Below, one piece after another: positions 1-12,400 of a DNA stretch of 64,000 bases. The translations under genes and the position numbers were made by a program. Below the pieces are notes generated by a model. It ran no database searches, was not told the origin of the DNA, and worked only from the letters and a program-made list of their open reading frames with translations. Position 1 is the stretch's first letter. Every line of letters starts with the position of its first letter. Source of the stretch: Cyathus striatus. Lineage: Eukaryota; Basidiomycota; Agaricomycetes; Agaricales; Nidulariaceae. The stretch lies in assembly GCA_025738555.1 (NCBI GenBank), contig JAOVFP010000018.1, positions 1-64,000 of the forward strand, written 5' to 3'.

Positions 1-104
1 CCTAACCCTAACCCTAACCCTAACCCTAACCCTAACCCTAACCCTAACCCTAACCCTAACCCTAACCCTAACCCTAACCCTAACCCTAACCCCTAACCCT
101 AACC
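1..104. repeat. Telomere, (CCCTAA)n
   Basis: Uninterrupted CCCTAA repeats, about 17 units, with one extra C near position 91, then a switch to unique sequence. The C-rich strand reads 5' to 3' from base 1, so this is a true left chromosome end. TTAGGG is the usual telomere unit of filamentous fungi. Confidence 0.97.
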
Positions 105-1826
105 TGTCTCACACTCTAACCACACGTCTCATCATACAACATAACCAACTACATACTCGACTTCACCTGCTACTACATAATCAACTAACAACAACAACAA
201 CAACAACAACAAATAATAATAATAATAATAATAAATAACAACAAACAACAACAAATCAACAAATAACTTCTATTATCACATTACTATAATTACAACTACT
301 ACAATAACTACTATTAAATATATTATACATATTCATATACAACAAATCAAATACTTAACATATTCACAACTACTTAACTCTACATTATTTATTCATTTTA
401 CTATCTAATATAATTCATAAAACAATACACCACTTATATTATAACTCATACACAATTTATGAAATAGTCTTATCATTCTACACTTTTCAACCAACTAACT
501 ACTCTTCAACTTATTCTATCACAATCCTCTTCACCAACTTTATATTCACACTCAAACACAAGTCACTTCTACATAAACTACATTATCAAAATACTATTGA
601 ACACACATATACAAAATCTAAAATACAGAAACATATCTTATCGTCACTTCTCTGAACACAACAATCAATTTCTAACAACTCTACTATTATAGCTGAACAT
701 ACCATATTCACAATATCAACCACATATATTCTAATACATATTTGTCCCACTAATGCAATTCTAAGTACTCTCTTGCACATCCAAACAGTCATTTATCTTT
801 TACATCTCACAATTTCCCAACATCTCACTATTCACCTTACTTGTAATTAAATATCTCTGCACATTCATATAATTTCCACTTCTGTTAAACAAATAGTAGG
901 AGATGAGTAGCCATCATCTCATTATTCATCACTCATAATAGTTTCTCATCACTATTATATAATCTCAATAACTTATTTGTCACAGCTGTTGGTTACATCA
1001 CACTGCTTATCAGTCACAGTCAATAGTAATTATCACTTGTCACTAGTCATATCACATCACTTGTTGCTTACTGTCACTTGTTGTTTCTTCTTGTTAACAT
1101 ATCAAATTATGTATTTTGAAGTATACTTAATCTTATCAACATAATCTCAGTCATAAGTAATATCACACCAGTTATTTGTACAAATCATCATAGCTCAGTG
1201 TAGAATCAACATACAAATCTCATTTAATTTCCATTCAACTTGCCTTATGTATTTCTATATATTCATCTATGCCACATTAAAATAAACTGTCTGTATATAT
1301 ACAAACTCACTAAATCTATAGGTGTCTACAAGTATATATGCCATATATTCTTATCTATAGCACTTGACACACTATCATCAGTAGCCTATCTGAACCAGCT
1401 TAATTATTAACATATAATCAAAAAAAATTCATATCAAACAAACATATGTACCTACTGCAAAATATAAAAACTTACTTCATAGCATATGGAGTATAAACAA
1501 TAATCTATTTATATCTTTGTGGGAATTGATACTAGTATCCCACTATTTTTTATTGGGACTCAGGTAATCTTCAGCTTCAATACAAAATTAAATACTTAAT
1601 TTTTGAATGGTTGGAAAAATAATTACTTCCATATTTTTCATTATGTACACACTTTTCTAAGACTTTCATAACCTTGGTAGGACTTTGGTAAATAGCTCTA
1701 GTATATAACCACCCTTCATCTAGTACTTGCCAACAACTTTCCTCTGAATTTGTACTTGACTTTTTCTATTCAGCTGGCTTGGAATTATGTATGTCTGGCT
1801 CGTATATCATTTGAACTTCTCAGTGG
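105..1826. other. Gene-free G-poor subtelomere
   Basis: AT-rich sequence in which the plus strand is almost devoid of G for the first 700 bases (A, C and T runs), so the telomeric C-strand bias continues into the subtelomere. No conserved protein was recognised in any frame. GTCAC words begin to appear around 980-1090. A telomere-linked helicase gene, common in such places, was looked for and not seen. Confidence 0.7.
187..247. repeat. CAA and TAA microsatellite
   Basis: Runs of CAA triplets followed by TAA triplets and CAA again, directly internal to the telomere. Simple sequence with no coding role visible. Confidence 0.9.
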
Positions 1827-2065
1827 TGTCACACCAGTCATTGGTCACATTTGTCACAGTTGTTGGTCACATCACACAAGTCGTTGGTCACATTATGCCA
1901 GTCATTGGTCACATCACACCAGTTGTTGGTCACGTCACATCAGTCGTTGGTCACATCACACAAGTCGTTGGTCACACTATACCAGTTGTTGTGACCAGTT
2001 GTTGCATCATGTGATCAGTCGTTGGTCACATCACACCAGTCATTGGTCACAACAATTGGTCACAG
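1827..2065. repeat. 21-bp GTCAC minisatellite
   Basis: About ten tandem copies of a 21-bp unit of the form GGTCACATCACACCAGTCGTT with substitutions and one insertion near 1990-2020. Because 21 is a multiple of three the array stays open as a seven-residue repeat in two frames, but nothing else supports translation. Confidence 0.9.
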
Positions 2066-2722
2066 AACTCGGTCTGCATTCCAATCTTTATAATATTGGT
2101 GCTTATATATCTTAATCAAGTATATAATCTGTCATTTACTCACTCAACAACTAATCACTCTAACTATTGACAATTTACAATCACTACTCTATACAAACAA
2201 CTACATCTGCTTATATATATTAATCAACTATATAATCTGTCCTTTACTCATCAACTACACATTATATACTGAACATACATATATAACAAGCAGTATCTTT
2301 TACTAACAACTATACATATCCTACACTACATTCTTCTTTCTTATGTTCATATTCTGCCACATAGATTATTTACTTCATCTATATATATAAGCACACCTAC
2401 TAAAATCATCTCATCACTACTTAGTACATCTAAGAACAAAGTCTCCTTATATATCTCCATCAAGTATATAATCTGTCTTCAACTCACATCTTCACTTATT
2501 ACTTACATACACTTGTAATTCTAACTTCTCAATAAGTCACACTTATTTCTTGTTGTCAATCTACACCACAGATTATATACTTCATGTACATATATAAGCA
2601 CACATCATATATATTTACCTTGCCATTTTTATAATCTTATATAACTTGTCATTGCTTTACTACACTAAGGATTATATACTTCATATACATATATAAGCAC
2701 ACCTACTTGGTTATATACACTT
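2066..2722. repeat. Dispersed 33-bp motif in both orientations
   Basis: A motif of about 33 bp (GCTTATATAT, a variable centre, then AGTATATAATCTGTC) occurs at about 2101, 2209 and 2444 in one orientation and at about 2362, 2570 and 2669 in the other. The copies are separated by unrelated AT-rich sequence, so this is not a simple tandem array. No gene was seen. Confidence 0.75.
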
Positions 2723-2955
2723 GTCATGGTCACACTCACTTGTTGCTCACACTTGCCTGTCATTGTCACTTGTGACTGGTCACTGTCACTTGTCGTTGTC
2801 ACAATTGTCTGTCGTTGTGACCTGTCGCTAGTCACTGTCACCTGTCGTTGTCACTTGTCATCAGTCACATTTACCTGTTGTTTGTCACAAAAATCTGTCG
2901 TTGTGACCTGTCGTTGTCACTGTCACCTGTCGTTTGTCGCAAACGACCTGTCGCG
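2723..2955. repeat. Degenerate GTCAC/GTGAC minisatellite
   Basis: Dense, irregular repetition of GTCAC, TGTCGTTGTCAC and TGTGACCTGTCG words with no strict period. It ends at a GAATTCGC sequence where ordinary AT-rich DNA resumes. The words recur in the core of the foldback element at 31.4 kb and in the array at 48 kb. Confidence 0.85.
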
Positions 2956-3491
2956 GAATTCGCATCGAGTTCCTCTATTTATATTATTAGGCCATTACTA
3001 GTCCAAACAAACACATGAGTGTAAATCATATACCAATGAACTTCATGTTCTTAAGTAGACACCGGCAGTATATGCATATTTTATTTAGTAGCGTGTATAG
3101 CCATTTAGATGTAGACCAGCATTTTAAAAATAACATATCACAATTTGAACTATACCACTATTCCAAAATGTGAATACACTCTCCATACAAAATAATAGAT
3201 AATTGCACAACTCTACAAAGTTGCCCTGGCACTCTGATAATTAGTTTAAAGTAATTGTGTGCTCAGTAGAGTATTGAGAGCATTAGCTACCTGAATGGAA
3301 TGATTGAAATAAGAATTTAATTAACAATCATGTCATTTGGAATTTCCAAAGTGCAGTATTGTGGGTATAGTACACCTGTGGGCACTCCATAAATGGCTCA
3401 AACCACTCCCACAATATTTCACACCAATATAGCAAGTAAAATGGAGAATACCGGCAATGGTGCAGCACTCCGAAATGACTTGGAATAATTT

Positions 3492-4137
3492 TTAAATGCA
3501 CCATACTCACTACAACATACATATTCACACCATTTGCCATGCAATGTATCCCATAAATATCATAACTTGCATATTATATGTCAACAAGGATCAGCCTTGT
3601 ACCTCATGTGATTATTAGCTTGAAATTGTACTGCATTCAAGTGCAATGTGTGCAATCGAAACATAGATAGATCTCAAACCTCATACTATTCCAGTAGCTT
3701 GCACACTTCCGTCAATGCAGGCAGCTATATTTGCTATCCCAGAAATTTGATGCATGAACACTTGAGTCATTCTCATCTACTTGGAGAAGATAAACAATAC
3801 CCTGAGGACTTTGATATGACATTCCAGGAATTAATCTCCAGCCAGTAGAACCCAAGTATTCAGACATTTAGAGGTGATGGAAATATATTAATCCAGTGAA
3901 GCTCATTCTACCACACAGCTGTGAGAACAGTCATTTTGGCCAGTGGACTTGATACATCTATTGCGAGTATTGCCAACATGAATAGACTTGATCCTATTAT
4001 GCAGTGTAAGGTGTGCAAACTTAAAAAGCACCATACTCACTACAACATACATATTCGCACTATTTGCCACCCAATATATACAAACTATATTTTAACTTGC
4101 ATATTATATGTCAACAAGGATCAGCTTTGTATGTCAT
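3492..4137. repeat. Direct duplication about 530 bp apart
   Basis: The block at about 3492-3610 (GCACCATACTCACTACAAC through a CAACAAGGATCAGC word) recurs at about 4022-4137 with scattered differences. The DNA between is unique, with one short open frame (3648-3848) that I do not recognise. The second copy leads into the satellite that follows. The 2956-3490 stretch before it shows nothing recognisable. Confidence 0.7.
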
Positions 4138-4940
4138 TTGATTTTTAGCTGTAAATTGTATCCCAACTGGACCATGGCTTAGATATTATATGTCAGCAAG
4201 AGTCAGCCTTGTATTTAATGATGTATTTAGCTGGAAATTGTATACCAGCAGGGGTATAGCTTGCATACTATATGTCAGCAAGAATCAGCCTTGTATTTCA
4301 TGAGATATTTGGCTGTAAATTGTATACCAGCTAGAGTATGGCTGGTATTTCATGAGATTTTTGGATGTAAATTGTATCCCAACTGGACTAAGGCTTGTAT
4401 ATTATATGTCAGCAAGGGTCAGCCTTGTATTTCATAATGTATTAAGCTGAAAATTGTATACCAGCAGGGGTATGGCTTGCATACTATATATCAGCAAGGG
4501 TCAGCCTTATATTTCATGAGATATTTGGCTGTAAATTGTATACCAGCAGGGGTATGGCTGGTATTTCATGAGATTTTTAGCTGTAAATTGTATCCCAACT
4601 GGACCATGGCTTGCATACTATATGTCAACCAGAGCCAGCCTTATATTTCATGAGATATTAGGCTGTAAATTGTATACCAGCTAGGGTATGGCTGGTATTT
4701 CATGAGATTTTTAGCTGTAAATTGTATACCAGCAGGGGTATGGCTTGCATACTATATGTCAACCAGGGTCAGCCTTATATTTCATAAGACATTTGGGTGT
4801 AAATTGTATACCAGCAGGGGTGTGGCTTGCATTTCATGAGATTTTTGCATGAAAATTCGATACCAGCTAGGGTATGGCTTGTATTTCTTGAGATTTTAGG
4901 CTGAAAATTGTATACAAGGCAGGGTCTGACTTGCATTTTG
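4098..4940. repeat. Satellite array of two alternating unit types
   Basis: Tandem units built around CTGTAAATTGTATACCAGC. Long units (about 85 bp) carry an additional CTTGCATACTATATGTCAGC segment; short units (about 55 bp) lack it and join directly through GGTATTTCATGAGATTTTT. Long and short units alternate, so there is a higher-order period. Copies diverge by a few substitutions each. Confidence 0.85.
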
Positions 4941-6170
4941 ATGCATATGGGAGCCATATGTGAGATTTAGATAGTAAGAAACATTGAGAGGTACAGTAAA
5001 AAATTACAGAACAAGTTGCCTTCACCGTGAGCGCATCAATTACATAATGTTCCTTATTTAATCCAGCCACGTGTATGCCCTCCCAGCTCTACGCCCTCCA
5101 TATACGTTGCTCCATATTCATCAGGGTCTTCAAGATCGCCACTGCATTTTACGTGCATCTCCACAGAGCACCTGGAGTGCGTCGCTGTCGTCCTCCCCTC
5201 TATCGTAGACGAAGACGTTGAGGACATTGCCTCGGTCAACATGAACTTATACGTGCTAAGCTCTCGAAGCGGGTTCACAATCTCGATAGGCAGCCTGGGT
5301 CCAGTGGGAAGCGGTAGCGAACGTATCCCTGAACGACATATATCCTCCCTAGGTTTATACCCTCATACTGACTAGCCCTACGCTGTCTCCTCTACATCCT
5401 CCTCTGGTGGTAGGTCCCCTGTTATAACTCGATGCGGATCTAAGGGTCGAAAATTCCCAAAATGGCATTGCACGTGATTGATTTGCAGGCCAGTTTGAGC
5501 CGCAGCGGTACCATAGGCCTCGCATATGGAAGTGCGAATATCTTCTCGCGCACGCATTTATGTTTTCTACATAGATGGTCATACGTTGGATTTGGCAATA
5601 AAATATGTAGCAGACTTACAAGTATTGAGATATAAGTATTGGTGTTAAATCTATGTTTTTCATTGTACTTAATGCGGCCAGAGATATTGAAGGCATACTA
5701 TAGATAGTACAAATATACTAAGATCATGTTGCTTCCAAATAAAATACAAAGCGAGATTAATAGTGATCGCATTAAATGTTATGATTATACAGACTGAGAA
5801 AAATTATATTTATATATGCACATCAGAAGTACAACTGGCTGAGTATTTACTAGCTCGTTTCGACGTACATAATGATACTACATATTGTATGCATTGTCAC
5901 GGTAGTAATGAAAGCACGAAATTACTGTACGCCGTGGTCACTGTACGATAAAATTTTATAACTGACATTTTAAATGACATGTTTTATGTAGTGTACTTAA
6001 CATACAAGCAAGATCCAAAGACTACTTTAAGTATATCATACTGGTTTTCACTTCTACAGATAGGTACAGTGGAAATAGCACTCATATAAGACCAAAAATC
6101 GAATAAAAACCATATTTACTACTTCATAACCTGTGTTATCGGTGAAGAAAGTGAAAAAAACGACCTGTAT
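4941..6170. other. No recognisable gene; GC-richer island at 5.05-5.58 kb
   Basis: The base composition shifts to higher GC between about 5050 and 5580, with short open minus-strand frames at 5054-5278 and 5355-5582. They do not splice into anything I recognise and may be a decayed gene. The rest is AT-rich with no feature. Confidence 0.5.
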
Positions 6171-6290
6171 AAGCCTGTCCGTGAGCATCCTATATAGTAA
6201 GCGCTTGTAAGCGCCTTATTAGCTATGCGGACTGGTTTGCTAATGGGCACGTGTTTCAGGGTCAACGCTAAGCGAGTTATAACAGGGGAC
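6171..6290 (+). repeat. Dispersed repeat, copy 1 of 2
   Basis: Shares the blocks TGAGCATCCTAT, TAGTAAGCG and GCTAAGCGAGTTATAACAGG, in the same order, with the reverse complement of 61912-62030 near the other end of the window. It is too short and diverged to assign to a transposon family; an LTR or TIR relic is possible. Confidence 0.6.
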
Positions 6291-8125
6291 TATGGACTCC
6301 TCAGCCATCTCGCAGCCCACATCATCCTTAAGAACATCGGTGCCCACCCAGGATCCACCGCTGTGCATTCCTAGCGTCACACAGATCACGTTGTTGCCTG
6401 CTAGGAGTTACACGTTCCACGGGATAAAGGGAGATTACGTTTTCGCGGACAACGTCGGTAGCGAGTTGGAGAGGGAAGGGATACGTAGGGGGTTGGAAGA
6501 GAGGAAGCGGTTGATGCGCAGGTTCTCTAGCCGACTTCTCTGGCACGGAAGACGCATATTCGGATGGTGCAACGAACAAAGGCCGATGATAAAGAGCACA
6601 CTGTTGATTTAGCTATCCGGACGGTGAGCTCGCACTGCTTATCACTACTCTCATCATCCACTCATATAAGTGGCAGGTGTACTCATTTTGATTCTTGCTA
6701 ATGCCGAGGAGCGTTACGTTCTACTCACCCTCAGAGTTGGAAGTTTCGACGGTTGGGATCGGAGCTTTTACTGTTGCAGACCCTGGTATTCCTCGATCTT
6801 CATCCACTGAGCCTTTGAGACGTACATATGCGCAGAAAGAATGTACGAGAGAAAGCAGCTATTCTACAAGGGTAATGAAGGGATGTTTTGAAGCAGATAT
6901 TGCAGTGAAGAGGGTGATTCCTGTGTGAGCCACACGAAGAGACTTGTATGCCAATGGTTCCCTCTACCTCTTCCACAATGACTACATCCTTCTTCGTCTC
7001 ATCCCCCCCGCCGTCCTCAGCCCCCTGCGAACGTGAACATTCTGTCCAGCAAACGAATGCAACATCAGATTCGGAAACGGCTATACCTTGTGATTTATCG
7101 AAACACACCGATACTCGCACCAAGCTGCTTGTGAGTATGTGTGGGTTTGCCTTTTTCACAACTCCCCCCTAGTTGTGCCGCATGCAGTTTTCTCCATGCA
7201 AATTCTCTTGAGTCCCTCCGCATCGGATTTTCAATCCTTTTGCTTGTGAAATTCACCAAAAGGATGTGACAGAGGAATAAGTGAGACCTGTAAATGGGCG
7301 AAGTAGGAGGCTGCGGATGAGGATGGGAAGTAAAGGATAGTACGAGACATTATGTGTGTGCGGCGGGAGGGAGAGCTCATGGGCCAACCCGCTTTATAGC
7401 TGTCGCTGAACAGTGCTGTTCGTGACAACCTGCGTCTTCTTATACAGCCTCTTAGCGTGATTGCGATTGTGACCTAAGTAATATATGGATGTGAAAGCGA
7501 GGAAAACTTAGGAGGCATACTTAATTAAATATTCCAAGAAAGACCGATCTCATTCGAAAGAGTTTCACTGAAGCCTTCGAGCTCGAGCTCTATTGATGGC
7601 ATTCGGGCCCAGGGCAATATTACGTAGCACTGGCAGTAGGCGAAGTGTATGGTGCCAAGAGGGGGCGGTAATGAGGACTTGGAGAGCGTCGGTATGTAGA
7701 TCCTGTCTTCAAACTACAGGAGCGATTGATAATTGTATTTTTATTTCCGGGGTAATGTTGAGAAGATTAAAAGATAGAAGATACGAGGCGTTTTTGAAGG
7801 ATAGTGGAGGATACGGCGGTATTAGCTCGAGTTTTTATAACAGGCTTCAAGTTGTTTTCAGGGAGGGACAACGTATGAAGGAACACCTTTTGATAACGTA
7901 TGTCACGTCTATCTTACACTAGTTCTACAACTTCATGACACAACTGTTGTAGGCATAACAAAAAAGTGTTACGCCAGAAGATGTAGTACGGCATACTGAT
8001 GAGGCTGTTATTTCGAATATAAATTCCGAGTCGATTTTATGGATTTTATGAGGGCTGACGTTGTCTCAGTCGAATTTATGCCGTAAATGCAATATATTAG
8101 TCGTATTTTACTGCATTAATATTAT
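6291..8125. other. Anonymous stretch with unassigned short ORFs
   Basis: Open frames at 6292-6612 (plus), 6695-6928 (plus), 6800-7159 (minus) and 7593-7922 (plus) lack recognisable domains and do not join into a convincing spliced model. The 6292 frame, with a charged helical middle part, is the most protein-like. Composition is near average for the window. Confidence 0.4.
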
Positions 8126-9463
8126 TTAAATGTACAAATCCCAGTCGTCAAGAACTAGATGTAGTTTAATATAATTCGACTGTGATAGACATGGGAAATA
8201 CGTGAGGAATTCAGCAACCCTATCTTTATTAATATCGTAATGGTAAATCCTTATCTTCACATCTCGTAATACAGGGAACATCTCCATCTTGCTTGAAAGG
8301 AACTTATCTAGCTGTCTCCATTCGTTTTCAAGAGAATGTGTATAGTAATTCCAATTAGAGGACGTAGTCGATAGTGTTATTTTCAAAACCTCGAGAGAGG
8401 AATATGTCGAAGTTGTAGATAGAATCATTTGCAAGTTTTGAAGATCGTTCTTTATTTCGTTGTGATCGCCCAAGCGATAGACTACCTTTTTCAGCACCTC
8501 GAATATTCCCAGGTCAACAGGAATGTATGGAAACTCTCCTGTGGGATTTTAAAGTTGGTGATGAATATGGCGTTTACAACCTCAAAATTTGGTTTATCTC
8601 ACCAACACGAAAACTGCAACACCATATTAATTTCTGAGGCGATTTAGACCACCGTTGCATCATGTTCCATCCAGCTATCACGTCCTCCATCACATTAGGG
8701 TCGATGCGTAGCACCTCTACATCGGAAAGCATGAAGGAGGTATTTTCTGAATCATGGAGTGCTGTTAGCATGTCGCTGACTTCCTTTACAGGACCTCCAT
8801 TGATACAGAGTGTTTGAAGTTTCTTCAAGTTGTGATCGCTATATTTTGGTATTGGAGAGTCATATATATGACTTTCCAGCTGAGATGGATCTTCCGTATT
8901 GAAGAATATTACATCTAAATATACCTTCTGCACATGTACCATATGTCTAAAGTAGACAGGTGCCCAGGTAAAATCAACCCCGTCTGAAAAAGTTACGCTT
9001 TTTAGGCTCTCCAGACCGAGAATATTGCATATATATCGGTGAAATGCGGGTGGACAGCCGTATATGTCTCCTGGCCCACACAGACTAAACTCTTCTACCG
9101 AAAAAGTTGTTCCAGTATGGCTGATTCGGCGGGATTCTCTACGATAGATATAAATTTGTCTTCCTCTTCGTTTTCTCTCAAGCAGAGACGGAGTATCCGA
9201 ATATATGTCAACAGGCGAGGATTATTTGCTACGAGACTTTTAAAAAGCTCGTAACGCTTGGCAACCTTGGAGCTATAATGCCAAAGATCCAGCTTCGAAA
9301 AGACATGTTTCTGACAGTATGGTGTGAATGTACGAGACGCCAGAGAACAAGATTTAAGATCCGCATAGTTGGTGGATCCGCTTTCGGTTTCTGTAGCCGT
9401 TGCAATGTGATCGACTATTAATTCTGCGAGGTCTTGTAAAGGTATCATCGGATGGTTGGCCAT
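8126..9463 (-). CDS. F-box protein with an apparent one-base frameshift
   Basis: The N-terminus reads as an F-box: a short leader, IPLQDLAELIVDHI, then DLKSCSLASRTF and HVFSKLDL. It is followed by leucine-rich strand/helix segments typical of basidiomycete F-box proteins, which recruit substrates to SCF ubiquitin ligases through Skp1. The start chosen is the ATG at 9463, just before the F-box. The frame breaks at a run of five A (9101-9105): six would keep one frame through VEEFSLCGPGD and onwards. A 64-nt intron fits at 8539-8602 (GTGAGA donor, CCCACAG acceptor) and joins the last exon in frame. The break is either a real mutation or a homopolymer sequencing error. The family is confident; the substrate is unknown. 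Confidence 0.72.
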
Positions 9464-12400
9464 GAGTCCTGTCGTTATGGACGTAGTGTTGATCAAGTGC
9501 CATCGATTCATCTGAAGATAAGAACTCGTTGCTATTAGGTAAGCTGGTGGAACACTGAATGTAAGCGGTCCGAAAACACAGGTGGAAATGAACTCGTACT
9601 CTGCATATCCAAACATCATACATAAATCTATTCTCATTTCCCCTGAAGCAGCGTAAACACCAATACGGGAACTACTCATTGGCAGTATTAATAATTTGTA
9701 GGCTCCCATATGCGCTGTTCAAGCTTAAGGAAATTGGTTCAGCTGAAACAACGGTGTTTGTTACAACTTCAAATCCTTCAAAGCGAACAAAGACAACGCT
9801 TTATTACTTTTCTTATTCTCGACATCAAGGGACAGACCAGTCTATTATTTGACAAAATCAATGGTTCAGAACCGTCTATACGCAGGTGAAACTGAAATTC
9901 GTCAGATACTATGCGCACTCGCTCACAATCTCTTGAAGCTACGTTATGAAGCAGCCAATTTGATTGAATGATTTGTACCAGTAACGCGAGAGCAACATAG
10001 TTCCACAATATACGTGTATTGACATTTATCTAGAATTCATATGCGATAGAGGTAGAGGTAGATAAGATCGATAGAACACGCCCACCGTTAGGTTAATGAA
10101 CCATTAGGCTTTAAGGGTACAACTCCAAGTCTCCAAGGAAGATCGCGAGAGGACAGGAGCAATTGATCTGCAGATAGTGTCGGATCTTCAGTAACAATCA
10201 TGCATATTTAACCCGATCTGGGACTCCCTTTCATCGAGCATTCATCGATAAGGTCGTGGCTTAAATTGCGACACTTGATCTATATATGTGGAGCTGGTTT
10301 AGAGCCGCTCGGATCGATTGTGGCGAGGTATCTCCCGCGAAGGTGAAGAGAGTAGGGTGAAATTTGTGATATCGATGAAAAGAGGCTACGTACCTTACTT
10401 CGATGCTGCGCTCGTGTATCGTAGTAACCATTTATAATAATCTCGAAGTCCTAATATCATCTCACTCCTGAATGTCAATCTCGGGTTACATGTGAAGGTA
10501 TAATTAAGTACATCAACATCACATACAAATCATATGTTGCACCGAGGAAATTAATGAGATTTAGGCACATTGCGAGTCTGAAAACATGTGTTAGTACATA
10601 CATACAACTTGTCGAGAGATTAAAAATAACGACGAGGAATCCTTTCGACGGCCGGATACATTATGTTAAGATCCGTCATTATCTGATAATCCGATTCCTC
10701 TTATCATGTATCCCAGGATTTCACATGTTCCGATCCCGTGACAAATACTATCTCATATAAGCCTAGTTTAATCGCAAATACATTTCTGTGGGCAACACCG
10801 GGAAGTTAAAGGTTGCCTATGAGCGATAAATGTACGTACAGTGTATAGTGATGATTGATTCAATTCAGACATCGAGCCTGGCAGTCCGAGATGACCATTC
10901 ATTGGCTGTATGTTTGACTAAAAACAGACTAAGGTCGCCAATACAAAGGTAAGTATCATGTGTTTGCAACAAACGAACTAGATGGTCATCTCACTATTGT
11001 TTAATCACCTCGGATTTGTCTTATACATACTCAGTAAAATAGCACCTGTGATAACGGCGAGATGCGCGTTTAATCCAGTACCAAATATGCGGTTAAATAC
11101 GATGATTTATCATCCAGGAAAAATGGTTGACGACGCCTGAGAAACAATTAATGCAGCATGAGAATGAAATACCTTGGAGGAGATATCAATACGTACAACG
11201 CGCAAACATTAAAAACTAGCGATATCATAAATGACGTTGCGACTTTAACTTGCGAGACAATAGTGAATAGGAGAAAGAGAGGGGATCTATGAACACCCAG
11301 ACCTTCATCTGCGGTTAATATCAATGAACCATTGAGATATAAATACCAAAGCGGCCAATAGGAGGATTTCACGGATGACATACCTGAAAGCTTAATGGAC
11401 GAAAGATTTCTCAAATTCTCACTACAAACAAACGCAACCTCGGAATGAAAAGGTAAACGGAAAATGGAGGAAGCAAGGCTCACGTCTTCGAACGATCAAA
11501 ATATGTTCATTTTTCATCAAGCATGTCGAACAAGAACAATAAATAGAGGGAGAAGTATGGACCCATGAACGGAACGACAACAAAGGGAACATCCAATTGT
11601 GGGAGAACGGTGATATGTATAAGTAATTGCAGTGACAGTACTTTAGATGAGGGAACTTACGTTGATCTTCCTAATTGTCCATATAATTGATGGCCGAACA
11701 CCCGTGTTCTAAGTTGGTGCACTGGCTTGGAAACCTGCCTGGACCTGTCAACGTACTCGAACCGTGGGAAAGTGTCAATTGTGCTATTTATGCAACACAT
11801 ACGGTCGTTGGGGGCGAATTGGACATCGCGTGTACTGTAGGTGAGGATACGACTGAAAGGAAGATAAGTAAGTGCCAAGATCCGAGGGGCGTCGATGTCA
11901 TTCGTTACCTCACACTTACTCGAGGTTGTAAGCTTATGTGTAGCCCATGGGTAGGCAGGATCGACAGGCCGATACGTATTTAAACCTTGTTTTGACCTAA
12001 ATTGTCGTAGGCTCAAATGGCGATATAATTCAGATAATACAATAATCCGCTAAAGGCTGAGTATTACGATGGATCCCGTTGGCAATGGAATTAACCAGGA
12101 ATTAACAAAGAATATACTTAGGTGATAGGCGAATTCGAAATTGCGAGTTGAGAATTTTTGTCCTCGGTAATAACTTGGGTGTGGGGGCGATGATGCATGA
12201 TATATGAATGATTTAAGATTCTGGAATAAATCTCAAATCCCGAGGCGGAGGAAAGAAGCTAGTAGCATCTAGCAGTTAGTGCAAGCACTAGTGCACTCTA
12301 CGCTGTCATCCATCAAAGCGTCCATGACTCTGTGTGTGTAACATAATCCGATAATTCGCCATAACCCGCGATAAATGACAGCATTCTTATCAAGCTCAGT

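Noticed and set aside
1750..2115. Long open frames with seven-residue repeats (WSHHTS- and VVGHIT-like)
   Set aside because: They are translations of a 21-bp minisatellite, open in two frames at once, without flanking exons.
4098..4940. CRISPR-like array
   Set aside because: The units are contiguous satellite copies without unique spacers, and the genome is eukaryotic.
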